Origin: Macrotis lagotis
Taxonomy: Eukaryota > Chordata > Mammalia > Peramelemorphia > Peramelidae
Assembly: GCF_037893015.1 (NCBI RefSeq)
Contig: NC_133661.1
Coordinates: forward strand, 182,940,508 to 183,004,507
Reading direction: 5' to 3'
DNA: 64,000 nt
The notes under the pieces were generated by a model. It was not told where the DNA came from and ran no database searches. It saw only the letters and a program-made list of their open reading frames with translations. How positions within the stretch are numbered: the first letter of the stretch is position 1; each line of letters opens with the position of its first letter. Position numbers and translations under genes: made by a program. Positions 44,690 to 57,569 of this stretch are shown in pieces.

Positions 44690-45060
44690 ATAGCCTTCAA
44701 TTCAACAAACATTATTCCCTCTTATTTGTGGAACAAAACTAAAAAAGAAAAAGTACCTGTTCTCAAGAAACTAACATTAAACTGGAAATGATATCACCTT
44801 TTCATTCATCATAGATATAAGATAATCTGAAGAGGGAAATACTTGGAGGAGGAAATAAGGTTGTAGGATCAGGAAGCTTTCATAAAGCAAGTAACACAAG
44901 CTAAAATCTGAGACATGATATATATTCTAAGCAGTGGAATTGAGGAAATAAGGAATTACAGTGTTCTAGCTAGGAGGAGATACCTTAAATGAATGCAGGA
45001 AGGCAATAGTTGGAATCATTGGGAATTAGGAGAGTTTGAGGAATTTTTACTAATTGTGTT
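44690..45060 (+). repeat. Old interspersed repeat shared by B and C (second family, B copy)
   Basis: 'caattcaacaaacattattc', 'aaaaagtacctgttctcaag' and 'aaatctgagacatgatatat' align with 56455-56830 in C and with the short piece at 16110-16220. Confidence 0.6.
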
Positions 45061-45718
45061 TATTTATACATCTCTTAAAAATCAATGAGACATTCCAGTG
45101 AAATTTTCCCCTATTGTAATAGAGAGTATGATTCCAACCTAACTAACCTTCTACTGTGACATGAAATGTCTTCTCTCTTGATTTTCATTTGTATTGATAA
45201 ATTTTTTAAATAGAGCATTTGTTCAATATTCATTGATTTTGTCCACTTGACTGTTGCATGTTAAACTATATAAAAAAATTCACAGAACCATTTGACATAC
45301 TTTAGATGAGGTTTTTAAGACAGCTTCAACAAAAATGCTTTTGGTTATGATACATGTAATTTCCAACAATTTCAAATGCAGTATCAATGACTGGATTTGT
45401 TTTAAAGAATTATAAAGAAGGAATCCACACTTAGGATGCAGACACATGTAGGAAATGGGCAACAAGAAGAATCAGACACAATAGTGGTGTTGACTTTGCT
45501 GTGCTCTATCTCCTAACTTATATTGACCTAACAAATCACCAGTTTCCTGGAGAGTGAAAAGGCCAGAATAACTGTGGGGTTTGGTATGTATGAGAAGAGT
45601 TGGGACATTGCATCCAGAATAGTTCAATCTGGCATTTGGTCAAGGCTAAGAGGACAATGATTTTAGGGAACCACAAAAGGCTGTGTCCAATGAATTTTCC
45701 TGGCTATGAAATTCTAGT

Positions 45719-46660
45719 TCAGGTCTGTGAAATCCACTTGCCCACCTTTTCCCTAATCACCCGCTTCACCTGTTTGTTTCTCAGGGTGTAGATGAAAGGG
45801 TTGAGCATTGGGGTCACCACAGTGTTGAGGATGACTACCACCTTGTTTAGTTTCTCTCCCTCACTGCCCTTACCTGCCCTGATATACATAAAGATGCAGC
45901 TGCCATAAAAAAGTGATACCACAATGATGTGGGAAGAACATGTGGAAAAGGCTTTCTGTCTCTCCTTGGCTGAGGGGATGCGCAGGATTGTATATAGGAT
46001 TTGGCCATAACAGGAGGCAGTGACAGATAAAGTCCCCAGGAGACTGATATTGGCTATGACAAAGCCTATTAGTTCTACCAGGCTTGTATCTGCACAAACC
46101 AGTTCTAGCAGTGGGAAACTGTCACAGAAAAAGTGATTGATGACATTGGGGCCACAGAAAGGCTGATGAAATGTGATACAGCTTGGGACAATGATGAGAA
46201 GGAAGCCTCCCACCCATGAGGACAGCACCAGCTGCACACAGACCCTTTTGTTCATGATGGTGGCATAACGCAAGGGGTTACAGATCGCCACGTATCGATC
46301 AAAGGACATTACAGCCAAGAGAAGAAATTCTGTAGTTCCTAAGAAGAAGTAGAAGAAGAACTGTAGAAAGCATCCCAGTAAAGAGATGATCTTGTTCCCT
46401 GTCAGAATGTTGTTCAGCATCTTGGGAAAGATGGCAGAGGTGAACCAGATCTCCAGAACGGCAAAGTTTCTCAGAAAGTAGTACATGGGGGTGTGAAGGT
46501 GATGATCCATCAAGGTGACAACAATGATGAGTAGGTTCCCTAGCAGGGTGATGAGGTAGGTCAGGAGGAACCCCATGAAGATTGGTATCTGGAATTCACA
46601 GGCATCTGTGAGTCCCAGAAGAATGATCTCAGTAATAGTGGTACTGTTCCCCATGTTCAT
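45719..46660 (-). CDS. Olfactory receptor B, OR6C-like, intact frame
   Basis: A 313-residue class II odorant receptor, a G-protein-coupled receptor expected in the cilia of olfactory neurons. Starts [17 protein letters not shown] with an NST glycosylation site. The GN motif lies in TM1 near residue 42, then [35 protein letters not shown] at the end of TM3, the extracellular Cys pair, [17 protein letters not shown] at TM6 and [16 protein letters not shown] in TM7. Length and motifs are normal. An ATG two codons upstream of the common start is private to this paralogue. The change that created it also removed the AG of the splice acceptor kept before ORs A and C, so 5' splicing may differ (another AG lies about 45 nt further up). 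Its coding sequence is clearly diverged from A and C. Confidence 0.93.
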   Translation of the reverse strand: MNMGNSTTITEIILLGLTDACEFQIPIFMGFLLTYLITLLGNLLIIVVTLMDHHLHTPMYYFLRNFAVLEIWFTSAIFPKMLNNILTGNKIISLLGCFLQFFFYFFLGTTEFLLLAVMSFDRYVAICNPLRYATIMNKRVCVQLVLSSWVGGFLLIIVPSCITFHQPFCGPNVINHFFCDSFPLLELVCADTSLVELIGFVIANISLLGTLSVTASCYGQILYTILRIPSAKERQKAFSTCSSHIIVVSLFYGSCIFMYIRAGKGSEGEKLNKVVVILNTVVTPMLNPFIYTLRNKQVKRVIREKVGKWISQT

Positions 46661-49208
46661 GGGGGCCAGAGAGATGTGGCATTAATTAGAGAGGCTATGA
46701 GGCTCTGGAATCATATTTGGTCTTGAACTTAAGGGAAGAGGAGATGAATGAATCTTTTCAAGCTGAAGGATTCCATTTTTTTTATGTAGCAATATTCTTC
46801 AACTCACCTTTCACCTCTCCCATTTCTAGACTTCTCATAAAATACATATTTTTCTTGATTGAGAGCCCTGTGGACCTTGATGTTAGAATTTCAATGTTGG
46901 CTAGAATTGTCAAGAGGAGCAGCACGAAGATTAGTAATAATAGTTTGTCTTATGAATAAAAATTTTGTAGACATAATTTGGTTCTTACTGACCTTATTTA
47001 TAAGACTTTAAATTCCTAAGTAAAATGGCTTTATATTTTTTGCTTGTTTTTTGGCCCTTATAAGATTTGCATTCCCCCCAAATTTTGTTTCTTTCTTTCT
47101 TCAAGACATTAGATTATCTTTTCCCATAGCTTCCCTTGCTCTAGGAATCTTCTTTTGATTCCATGAATAACATATCTCTTTCCAAATTTGATATGTCACA
47201 CATTGTTTATGAATGAATTGGTAAGAAATGCCCTCTCTAATTTGTCAGTCTGATAATTATTACTTGTGTCTCTTAAATATAATTATAAATGATGATGATG
47301 ATATAAAATTTTAAATGTGAAAAACAATTCTATATAAAATATATATAAAACAAGAAGAAAAAATTTGGGCAAATGAGAATGGTATTTTCTTTTCTTTGAT
47401 GCATGTTTGAAGGTTGTCCTGTGTTTTGGCCCAGATTATATTTGGTGATCATATGATATGTGTATAATTTCTAATATCTAGAAGTCTAAAAACATTACAT
47501 AAAAAAGAATGGTAATTATACTAAGGTAAATAAAAGCCAAATTATTGAGGCATTGAATAATACCAGAATAACAGTTAAATTATTTTGTTTCAATGTCAGT
47601 TTCAGATAATATAAGTACTAATGATAAAGAATTTATTAAAGGAATAAATATTGGTTAAAGACTTTATAAATTATCCATATGGTAGAGTGTATATCTAATC
47701 ATTAAGTTAAGGCTAAGGTCAATCTGCTCAATAGGGTATCTAGTTTTTTTGACAGCAGTAAAATTCAGTGTCAGTAGACTACATTAGATGTGGTCAGATT
47801 AATTAAGAAAGATTACATATTGATTAAGATACTTCAGAAAAGACAAAAGTATACATTTGGGATGGTGAGAATCTGGGATGAATTTGCTTATGGCTGGAAA
47901 CAGACCTTAGGTTCATAGAGAAACATAAGCTAAATGCAGTCAGCATCCTAGAGTTCTTGGGGGGGAAACTGTTGAAAGAACTCTGAGAGGAGAATAGTAA
48001 GTCTTCAGTGGATACTTTTTCATTCTTTCATTCACAAACAATAATGATGACACCTCAACACTTTACATTGGTCCAACAACTCTTCTTATTTTAGTCAGAA
48101 ATAAATTCATGATGAAGAAACATCTTTGTGAGAGTTCACCTGACTATGAAGGAGGGATTTAACATCCTTGGCATTCTTTTCTTTTTTAGGACTCTGATTG
48201 ACAGGAGGTGTAGGGGTTGTGGATGCACAATGAACTGTTGTTTTCTCAATCTAAAAATGTAGCTTTAGCTCCACATATAGTTATGTAAGAGTGAAGTGTT
48301 TAGTCTATGGAGGTTTCTCTGAGATATCCTGCCTCAGTGACTTTGCCCTGTTGTGCCTTAAGGCATGTTTCATCCTGGGTCTGTGTGGTTCATTTAGATG
48401 TGGAGGGAACTATGGTTTTCCTTTTCTGTATAATGATATTCAAGGATTTTACTCAAATCTGATACTGTCAGAATCTTTGGGTTATTCAACTGTGACTATG
48501 ACATTTTGTACAGATGAGACTTGAGAGCATTCTATACAGATTCCTCTGATAATCAACAAATTTCATGGTATAATAATAATAATTAACAATAATAGTTAAA
48601 GTTTATCTAGCTCTTTAAAATGTACAAAGTAATTTTAAAATGTTATTTTATTTTATCCTTACAATCTCCCTAGGAGGTAGATGCTATAATTATTATTATT
48701 TGACAGAGGTCAGTGACTTGTCCAGGGTCACACAGATATTAAGTGTCTGAGGCAGGACAAGTTTTTATGATTCCCAGACCAGGGTGTATGCCTTATTAGA
48801 CTCCAGTCTAAGACAGATTTTCTAAAGTAATCCCTGAGTTGCTCCCTACTCCCTAAAATTATGCTTAAAATTTGTTACCTATCACTGACCAAATGCATAG
48901 GTTACTTTTGGATTCCTTCTTTTACTGGTGGTATTAAGCATTGTATTCAGAACACTGGAGGAGACTTCTGAGTTTCATTACCAACCCTTAGAACTAATAT
49001 TTCAATTTGTGTCTTTTTTTTTCTCATATCTAGTTTTTATGTCTCTCCATTATTTCTAACAACTTTATCCTCAGCTTCTTGTATGGTCAACTAACTATAA
49101 TGACAAACCACAAATAATTTCATAGCAAAGAAAATACAATCTCTATATTCCCTCCTATCAACCAGGACCATCATAGATAGCATCATCCCCTGGTCCCAAC
49201 TTTTATGT

Positions 49209-49210
49209 AC
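49209..49210 (-). other. Candidate 5' splice site of OR B upstream exon
   Basis: Minus strand AAGAAG|GTACATAA, at the position matching the candidate donors of A and C. If it is joined to an acceptor near 46.66-46.72 kb, the intron is about 2.5 kb. Confidence 0.4.
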
Positions 49211-49492
49211 CTTCTTATGTCCAGAGAAGAAACTTTGTGTAGAAATGAACAGGAAGAGCAAATATGTTCATTTTTGAGAACATATCCTTCTTCTTTCCCT
49301 CCTGGGTCACAGGGTGACTTTGGTTGAGGGAGGCTCATTTCACATATCACTAGATGGGCCCCTGGGAGCTTGTTGATAAATGGCTCTTGTACATGTAGGG
49401 GTGAGGTGTGCACAAAGGGCTTTGTCTATGAGGTATTTGTGGAATAGGCTATCTCTCTGTGGAACAAATACAAGTCTTTGGGATGCTACTTT

Positions 49493-49506
49493 GTTTCCAT
49501 GGAAAC
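49493..49506. promoter_or_regulatory. X-box-like palindrome upstream of OR B
   Basis: GTTTCCATGGAAAC, identical to the A copy, 70 bp from the O/E site and about 2.8 kb upstream of the coding start. Confidence 0.5.
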
Positions 49507-49575
49507 ATTGAAGTACACAAGACAAGTTTGACCTTCCCAAGGTTCTCTTACCCTTTCTTGGTTGATGGGGCTGGG

Positions 49576-49593
49576 CTCCCCAGAGATTCATTA
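49576..49593. promoter_or_regulatory. Candidate OR promoter site: O/E plus homeodomain, OR B
   Basis: CTCCCCAGAGAT directly followed by TCATTA, identical to A (33592-33609) and C (61243-61260). About 2.9 kb upstream of the OR B start. Confidence 0.6.
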
Positions 49594-50773
49594 TAACTTG
49601 ATGATGACAAAGGCACAGTCTCATTCTAAACCTCTTGGCTGTTACTTTTTCCAACATTGGAACTGAAAGTTTCCTCTCCTTGTTACGGTCAAGATATACA
49701 GTTAGTTTTTAGAAAGTTTAACTGTACAGGTGTTACATTTGATAATATTTGAGAAGTTTGGAGGAGGAAGATAGGCAGACAAAATTATGCCCAGGATCTG
49801 GCCAATGTGGCCGAGGGGGAGAGGGGTTTGTTTGGGGCTAGAGGTTAACAAACCTCAGTGCATGAGGGAAGTTAGCCCTGTATTATTTCTGAAGCCTATC
49901 AATACCAAGTATAGAAGGTAGGGAATTTAACCTTTTCTCTCTTTTCTGGTAACATATTTGTATAATCATTCCCAATGCATCCAATAGTCCTCAAATTATT
50001 TCTTTTCTAAATTTGCAATTTGGTATATAGTATGCACTTTTAAGTGCATATTTTATGCAATTTTTAGTTATTAAAGCTTAAAATTACACTAGGATTTTTG
50101 CTACAACCTGTATAAGTTTTTCTTAAAGCAGGACATTTGCATTTACTTCCCAGGCAATTTCATACACAAACACATACACACAAATCTATATCTACCTATC
50201 TATACATGTATATGCATATATACAAATGAATTCTTACCTATGCATATATATCACATAGTTATACACATATTTTATATATATTTTATATATATATATGATA
50301 TATGTGTGTACACATATACTATTGTTTATGTTTGTATTTTGTGGAGATCTTGGAGGAGTGATAATTTAGTTGGTTGCCTAATAATACATTGTCCTTTTTT
50401 TGTGAGAGCATTTCATCCTATTCAAAGAGAAGAGCTGAGAATGATGAGCTTCCTTTACCGATTCTGGCTCTTCTCCTTGCTAGCCATATGACCTTGGGCA
50501 AGTCACTTTCAGGTATGGAAGACTTGTTCTTGTTACTTAAAAAGTGATGAACCAAATTGATTTATGATGGCTGAGTCACAGAATTTTAAAGTGGGAAGTG
50601 ATTTCTGGTTCCATTCCCTTTTTACTCTTAATTTCCCTTATATGTGGTCCAACATATTCTGTTTGAAAACCTCCAGTGATGAAAAGCCCATACCTCCCAG
50701 GCAGCCTGCTTCAACTGTGGATGGCTCTATTCTTTAGGAATTTATTCCTGTCATCAAGACTCCATTTGCCTGG

Positions 50774-50930
50774 GGCAGCTAGGCAGTACAGTGGATAGAG
50801 CACTGGCCCTGTAGTCAGCAGGACCAGAGTTTAAGTCTGTCCACAGACACTTAACAATTCCCTAGCTATGTGACCTTGAGCAAAGTCACTTAACCCATTG
50901 CCTTATATGAATAAAAAAAAATTCAATTTG
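50774..50930 (+). repeat. Short marsupial SINE in duplicon B only
   Basis: 'tggggcagctaggcagtaca', 'tggatagagcactggccctg', 'agctatgtgaccttgagcaa' and an A-rich end. Possible flanking repeat: ATTTGCC before it and AATTTGCC after it. Absent from the same place in A and C. Confidence 0.88.
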
Positions 50931-51241
50931 CCATTTTGACACTTCTCCCATTACTCCTAGTTCTACTTCCTGAGATCAACAGAATGAATCTAATTCCTCT
51001 TCCTCAAGGCAGAATATTTCTGATATTTCAAAAATTCTTTTCTCAGTTTTTTTTTTCAACTGAATCTAATTTGTTTTAGACTGAAGTCCTTTCATCATCC
51101 TGATTGCCTTTTTCTGGATGCTCTCTGACTTATCAATGGCCTTCCTGGGATATCCCAGATTGAACACAGGGTTCCAGATGTAGCCTGACCAGAGTAGAGC
51201 ACAGAGATTGTATCATCTAATTCCTGAAATATATGCCTCTC

Positions 51242-51413
51242 AGGGGCGGCTAGGTGGTAGATAGCCCACCGGCCTTGGAGTCAGGAGTACCTGGGTTCAA
51301 ATTTGACTTTAGACACTTAGTAATTATCTAGCCCTGTGGCCTTAGGCAAGCCACTTAACTCCACTGCCTTGAAAAATCTAACAAAAACAAACAAACAAAC
51401 AAACAAACAAAAA
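51242..51413 (+). repeat. Short marsupial SINE with perfect target duplication, duplicon B only
   Basis: 'aggggcggctaggtggtaga', 'gtacctgggttcaaatttga', 'ccttaggcaagccacttaac', then an (AAAC)n tail. It is flanked by the perfect 16-bp duplication GAAATATATGCCTCTC at 51226-51241 and 51414-51429. Absent from A and C, so it is younger than the duplications. Confidence 0.96.
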
Positions 51414-51577
51414 GAAATATATGCCTCTCCTCCCCAGATTTTCTTCAAGTCTCAACTAATATGCCACGTTCTTCATGAACCTTTTCCTAAGTCTCTTAAA
51501 TATTAGCGCCTCAACTCTAAGATCATTCCCAATGTATATTGTCTTTCTCTTTGTTGTGCATAGTTGTTTGAATGTTG

Positions 51578-51765
51578 TCTCTTCAATTAAGAGGAGACCT
51601 TGAGAGTAGTGTTAAGCACAGAATCTGACACAGTGTAGACACTTAATAAACTTTTACTGATTGTTGATTGAGTAGCAATTGTTTGCTTTTTTGCCTTTCT
51701 TTGTAATCCAATTGCTTAGCAAAGGGATTGGGACACAGTAGTCCCAAAATCATATTTCAGTCTAT
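51578..51765 (+). repeat. 188-bp source of the inverted copy at 41349-41536
   Basis: Sits in collinear duplicon sequence, with homologues at about 35.1-35.3 kb in A and 63.35-63.45 kb in part in C, so this is its native place. It includes a common 'cacttaataaacttttactg' repeat tail plus unique sequence on both sides. Confidence 0.9.
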
Positions 51766-51814
51766 GCTTACCTTTAGATCTTTCTCCTGGAATAGAGCAA
51801 AGATGACTGGAGAT

Positions 51815-52045
51815 ATTTGATGTTCAGTCATTTCTGATTCTTCATGATCCCCTTTTGAGATTTTCTTCACACTGATGCTGGAGTCATTTGCCATTACCTT
51901 CTCCAACTCATTTTTCAGATGAGGAAATAGGTTTAAGTGACTTGCCCAGCCAGTAAGTGTCTGAGGCCAGATTTGAATTCATAAAGATGTGTCCTCCTTG
52001 TTTTCAAGTCTAGAGCTCTTTCCATTATGCCACCTCACTGCTTCT
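51815..52045 (-). repeat. Long-form marsupial SINE, antisense (duplicon B copy)
   Basis: 'tgttcagtcatttctgattc', 'tgagattttcttcacactga', 'ctcatttttcagatgaggaa', 'gtgtctgaggccagatttga' and 'ccattatgccacctcactgc'. Orthologous to the A and C copies. Confidence 0.88.
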
Positions 52046-52469
52046 CTGGGAATACTTGATGTATTGTCAGATAAGGCTCTCTATCAGATAGACCATCAAA
52101 GTCACAAGGAACTCTTTCTAGAGCTGCAGGACTTATGCCCTCAAAAGCTATGTCTGGACTAGACAGCAAAGTATCTTATATGAAGATGGGGAAAAGGGAA
52201 AGTGAAACATGGCTAGAATCTGGCTGAAATAGTGAAATGAGACAGGCATTCACCAGTGACACTAATTGATATTAATCTAGAATTGTAACATTTCCCCTAT
52301 ATTTACAAATCTCATCCTCACAACTACCCTGTGAGCAAGTTTTATCACTATCTTTATTTTAGAGATGAGGAAACAGAGGCTCAGAGGACTAAATGACATG
52401 ACTTGGATTACAAACCTACTAAGCTACCAGGTGGAATCTAACTCTAAATTGTGCTTTTCCTCTCTTAAA

Positions 52470-52930
52470 TTTTTTTTTTATTTTAAAGATGAATTTATTT
52501 ATGTATTTTTCCAATTACATGCAAAGATAGTTTTCAACATTCATTTTTGGTAAATTTTGAATTCCACATTTTTCTCCCTCCCCCCTTCTCTTGACAGCAA
52601 ATAATTTGACATAGGTTATCCATATATAACTTCAATATTTTGTTAACTCTTTTTTTTACATTAGTAGCTTCCTAATTATTATACACACACAAAATCTAAA
52701 ATCCCCTTTTGTAAAACAAAAATCAGTACAACCAAGCAGAACAAATCAACACATTGTATGGCTTCTTCTGTTCCTACAATCTACCACCTGTCTGCCGGAG
52801 ACTAGTTGTGTCTTGGTCTTCTAAAGTCACCATTTGTTACTGCATGGAACAGACTGTTGTTTTCTTTTAAATTTTTATGGTCCTCATGTAGACAGCTCTA
52901 CTGTAACTAATAATTTCTTTAAGCTCAGTG
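52470..52930 (-). mobile_element. L1 3' end, minus strand, decayed
   Basis: 'tttccaattacatgcaaaga', 'tagttttcaacattcatttt', 'tttctccctcccccttctct' and 'gtacaaccaagcagaacaaa' match, antisense, the 3'UTR type also seen at 13340-13520. No ORF2 coding part is evident, and there is no counterpart in A. Confidence 0.65.
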
Positions 52931-53570
52931 CAATATTCATTATACCATATCTCCTTCCAACACTGAACATTCTTAGAGTGCTGAAAAAGGAGGAGTTCTT
53001 TACTCCAACCCCTTCAAAAAGAAGCAGGGTTCCTATCCCAAGAAGTATCATTCTTTTACAGATGATATAAACTAGAATAGATCATAAATATAATTATATC
53101 TGAGTCAAGATGCCACCCCTCAAATCTTGATACGTTAGAACACTGGGTCAAATCTAAGAAGAAAAAATTTAGAAGACTAACTCTAAAATCTCATATTTGA
53201 ATTCAAAATATCTATTTCACTTATTGAACAAGGTGATAGGCATAGTTAAAAATTTATAGGGAAAAAATCTGAGGACCTGAGTGGATTGCAATATGATCTT
53301 AATCATTAATTAATGATTAATATTAATAAATCAGATAACCGGTATTTATTAAGTGCCTAATATTTGCCAAGCATACTATGATAAGCTATGAGAAAAATAA
53401 GAATTTTTCTATATTTCTCTTTGTCTCTTAAATAATACATACATACATATACAATAGTTTATATGTATAGACATATAATATGTAAATGTATATAGCCATG
53501 TGATATATATGCATATGTATGTGTTTCATTTGTATATATGCTTATACATTTATATATATTTGTGTTTATC
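52931..53570. other. Intergenic DNA at the B/C junction
   Basis: No gene. AT-rich, with TATA/TATG simple repeats near 53450-53560 at the point where duplicon C homology begins. Confidence 0.5.
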
Positions 53571-53759
53571 TGGGTAGGTGCACATGTAACTGACCTGACC
53601 TATTAGTATTCTCTAAGATGGTTAAATTTTTGTCTGATAGACAAAAAGTTCTTACTGGGGCCTAGGCTTCCTACATAAATGAAATCACAGATCTCTTTGC
53701 TTAGAAGTTCTCCACTACCCTCTCAAATGTCTCAGTAGATATTGGAGTAAGGAAAATTT

Positions 53760-53762
<3 letters not shown>

Positions 53763-53792
<30 letters not shown>
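53763..53792 (+). repeat. (TC)n microsatellite
   Basis: About 15 TC units. The equivalent place in B (about 41991-42006) has a shorter run. Confidence 0.95.
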
Positions 53793-53795
<3 letters not shown>

Positions 53796-53904
53796 TACTG
53801 TCTGTCTTTCTGTTTGTCTCTTTGTCTGTCATTCTCTCTCCACTCAGCATAAAATTCTTTTTCTTTAGAGAAGTGAAAAGTATTTCATTCCCTAGTGTTT
53901 TTAT

Positions 53905-54360
53905 TTTCAGCTAGGTAGTACACTGAATAGATTGCTGAGACTGGAGTCAGGAAGACCTGAGTTCAAGTCATAACTTGAACACTAACTGTGACCCAGACAA
54001 GTCACCTGACCTCAATTTACCTTATTTTTCTTTCAGCCACGTAATGGGGATGATGACAGTACCCACCCTACAGAGTTGTTGTGAGGATTAAATGAGATAG
54101 TTGGAGAGTATTTAGCACAGCTGTGCTAGATGTACTATATGCATGTTGTTATGATTAATAATAATTAATAATTGTCACTCTACAGCTTTTTTTTTAGATT
54201 TTTCAAGGCAATGGGGTTAAGTGGCTTGCCCAAGGCCACACGGCTAGGTAATTATTAAGTGTCTGAGGTCGGATTTGAATCCAGGTACTCCTGACTCCAA
54301 GGCTGGTGCTCTATCCACTGTGCCACCTAGCCACCCCCTCCTCTCTACAGCTTTCTAATG
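53905..54360 (+). repeat. Old SINE of duplicon C, interrupted by a young SINE
   Basis: Counterpart of 42110-42380 in B. The antisense SINE at 54190-54342 lies at its right edge, where B runs on without it. Confidence 0.75.
54190..54342 (-). repeat. Short marsupial SINE, antisense, duplicon C only
   Basis: 'tttcaaggcaatggggttaa', 'gtggcttgcccaaggccaca', 'gactccaaggctggtgctct' and 'atccactgtgccacctagcc'. It is flanked by the 12-bp duplication CTCTACAGCTTT at 54178-54189 and 54343-54354. Absent from B at the same point. Confidence 0.95.
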
Positions 54361-55159
54361 TGTTCACCATGCAATATTTTGTATTACAACTATATCTTAT
54401 TTTAGGTCCTTCTAGACTATAAGCTCCATGAGGGCAGGGACCACAATTTACCTAAATGTTCTAGTTCATCAGTATCTGGCACAGGGCTCTGTGCATTGTA
54501 GAAGCTAAATAATCAGCCCTTTATTGGTGATTACCTTTCTCCATTCTGAAGGGACTTTTACAGATAATTTATTCAAGTTTTCCTTCCTCTATCCTGATTG
54601 CTAACTGAAGATAATGTACCCTATATGACCCAAGACTTACATTCAAGTACTTTGGTGACAACCATTTCTTCCAGTATCAGATACATCTGCTCTCTGAGAA
54701 GCTATACTAGAAAGATCAGGATTATCAAATCTCTGGACAGATTTTGACCCCCAAACAGACAAAAAAACACATTTAAATAGAATTTATATAGATTTTAAAA
54801 ACAGAGGTATGATATTGTTTACCACAGGCCATGGTTCAGAGTAGTAGTTGATAAGGTTGGATTTGAAGCATGGGCTTATATTATGGAAACTTATGGAAGT
54901 TCCAGAATGAGGAGTCTGAATTTGAACTGATGAGCAAACTGATGAGCATTTCCCAGGTGTGATATGACCAAAGTATATTTTAGATGAGAGAGAGACTATG
55001 GTGGTAGAATTGTACAGGATGGTTAGGGGGAGTGTAGATAAAAAGTTTGGAGGCTTTTATGGACATCCAATAATTATTCATTATTTAATTAATTTTATTT
55101 TTCAGTTCATTAATTTTCCATAATATTTAAATTAATATTTAATTTTTATTAGTTTTTAA

Positions 55160-55915
55160 TCAAGAAAATCTCTATCAAACATTCACTCTGTGTTAGGTAC
55201 TGAGCTAGGTGTATTGACTCATATTAAAAAATAAAACTGTTCCTGTCTTCACTGAGTTCATATTCTATTGGGGGGGGGGGAGCTACATGTTCACAAAGAA
55301 GCATGTGCAAATTATAGAAACAATAAATAAAAATAATTTCAATGAGAAAAGGGGCCTAGTGCCTTGGGGATCATGGTAAGTTTAAAGTAATCTAGATATT
55401 CTGTGAGGTAAAGGTGAGGAGGGAAGATAATTGGGGACAGTCTGCTTAAAGTGATGATGAGGAAGAAATGGGAAAGTATATAAAGGGGATAGCAAGGAGA
55501 CCAGTTTGGCGAAAAATAGAGTATGTGAAGGACAGTGATAAACAATAAGCCTAGAAAGGTAGGTAAGAGTCAGGCTGTGGAGGCCTTTAAATACTAAATA
55601 AAGTTTTGATTTTATACTGGGGCAAAGGAGAACCACTTGAGCTTTTTGGATAATGATGGAAAATATGGTGGCAGAGGAAGGTGGGAAGAGGTTGAATCTG
55701 TGTAGGAAGGTTTTGAGAGAAGGCAATGAAAAGGAAAGACTTGAAAGAAAAGGAGGAACTGAAAAAAAGTTTTCAGAATTTGAGTCTGTGTAATTAGAGA
55801 ATAGTGGTATCATTAAGCAGTGGAGGAAATGTGGAAGAAAGATGGTTTTGGATAGGAAGATGTTTGGTTCAGTTTTGACAATGTTGAAGTGGAGGCAGTG
55901 CAGTAAAATCTAAGT
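55160..55915 (+). repeat. Old interspersed repeat shared by B and C (C copy)
   Basis: Counterpart of 43205-43960. A pure G run at about 55268-55281 is new in C. Minus-strand open frames here follow from the repeat's purine bias and are not genes. Confidence 0.65.
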
Positions 55916-56454
55916 ACAACTGTCCTTCCCTCTATATATCTATTATGGAACTAAATTCTACCCTTGTCCCATCTATAAAAAAACCTTCTGAATTTGCTCC
56001 TTCCTCTGCATTCTTGGGGTCCCATTCTTGATAATACTTTGATAATTTCTTTCCTGGACATTAGAAGCTTAATCTCCCTGGTGAACTACAATCTACTCCT
56101 AATATAACCAAAATTGTTTTCTCCAACTTACCTGTGACCATGCTACATCATTTTTTAGAATTCTAGGTTTTCTTCCTATTCTCACTCAGCAAGAAAGGAG
56201 AGTGGGAAAAATCTCTCAATTGAATACAGTGCTTTCTATAACAATGTATGTATGTATGTTATGATCTTGGGTAAATAAGCAACCATTTTGCATCTTAAAT
56301 AGCAAATCTCCTTCAAAAGCCTTGATTAAATTTTTCCTGATGATTTCATTTCCATCTTGGCTTATATCCAGTTCATCATCTCCACTACATGGCATATATC
56401 CTCAAAGGCATCCCATCTTGCTCCTGTGTTTAAGTGATCTCCTATGGGAATGAA

Positions 56455-56830
56455 ATTAGGTACTACATCCTTCAATTCAACAAACATTATTCCTTCTTAT
56501 TTGGGGTACAAAACTGAAAAAGAAAAAGTACCTGTTCTAAAGAAGCTTGCATTATCCTGGTATTGATGTCATCTTTTCACTGATAAATAGATATAAGATA
56601 ATCTGAGGAGGGAAAGAGAGCTAATATTTTGGAGGAGGAAATAGGATTATGATCTGGGAAGCTTTCATAAAACAGGTGACATGAGCTGAGATCTGAGACA
56701 TGTTATAGATTCTAAGCAGTGGATTTGAGTAGAGAGGGAATTACTGTATTCCAAGTATGAGGGAATACCTTTTATGAATGCAGGGAGGTAAGAGATGGAA
56801 TCACTGGGAATTTGGAGAGTTTGGAGAATC
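56455..56830 (+). repeat. Old interspersed repeat shared by B and C (second family, C copy)
   Basis: Counterpart of 44690-45060 ('tccttcaattcaacaaacat', 'gaaaaagtacctgttctaaa'). Confidence 0.6.
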
Positions 56831-57569
56831 TTCACTAATTGTGTTTATTTATACCCCTCTTAAAAATCAATGAATCATTGCAATGAAATTTTCCTATTTG
56901 TAACTGAGGATATGACTCCAGCCTAACCTACTGTGATATGAAATGTCTTCTCTCTTGATTCTAATTTTTGTGGATAAATTATTTAAATAAAGAATATGGA
57001 AAAAAGAATAAGAAAAGAATTTATTCAATATTCTTTCATTTTTTCCACTTGACCTTTGCATGTTAATCTATATCAAAAACTCACAGAATAATTTGACTTA
57101 CTTTAGATGAGATGTTTAAGACAGATCCAACAGAAGTGCTTTTGGTGATAATACAGGCAAGTTCCAACAATTTCAAATGTAGTATGAATGGTTGAATTTG
57201 TTATAAAGAATTATAAGGAAGGAATCCACTCTTAGGATGCAGACTCATGTAGGAAAAAGGCAACAAGAAAAACCAGACACAACAGTGGTGTTGACTTTGC
57301 TGTCCTTTCTGTCTCCTGATCTACATTGACCTAATAAATCACCAAGTCCTCAGAGGGTGAGAAGAGCAGGACACTTAGAGGGTTTGGTGTCTTTGAGAAA
57401 AGTCAGGGCTTTGCATTCAGGATAACTCAATCTGGCATTTGGTCAAGGCTAAGAGAACAAAACAAATATATCTAGATCAGTAGAGAGGGAGACACCAAGA
57501 ACTATGATTTTAGGGAACACAAAAAGTTGTGTCCCCTGAGGCAAATTTTCCTAATTCTGTGAGTCTAGC

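Larger units (their letters stand above)
41738..53570. repeat. Duplicon B (OR-bearing tandem duplication unit)
   Basis: Collinear with duplicon C over its whole left part (41.87-45.7 kb against 53.64-57.56 kb, for example 'actggggcctgggctcccta' against 'actggggcctaggcttccta') and with A and C to the right of the OR gene up to about 52.25 kb. The B to C offset is about 11.85 kb. The A to B offset is about 16.07 kb, the difference being explained largely by the 5.15-kb HAL1 compound. Confidence 0.88.
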
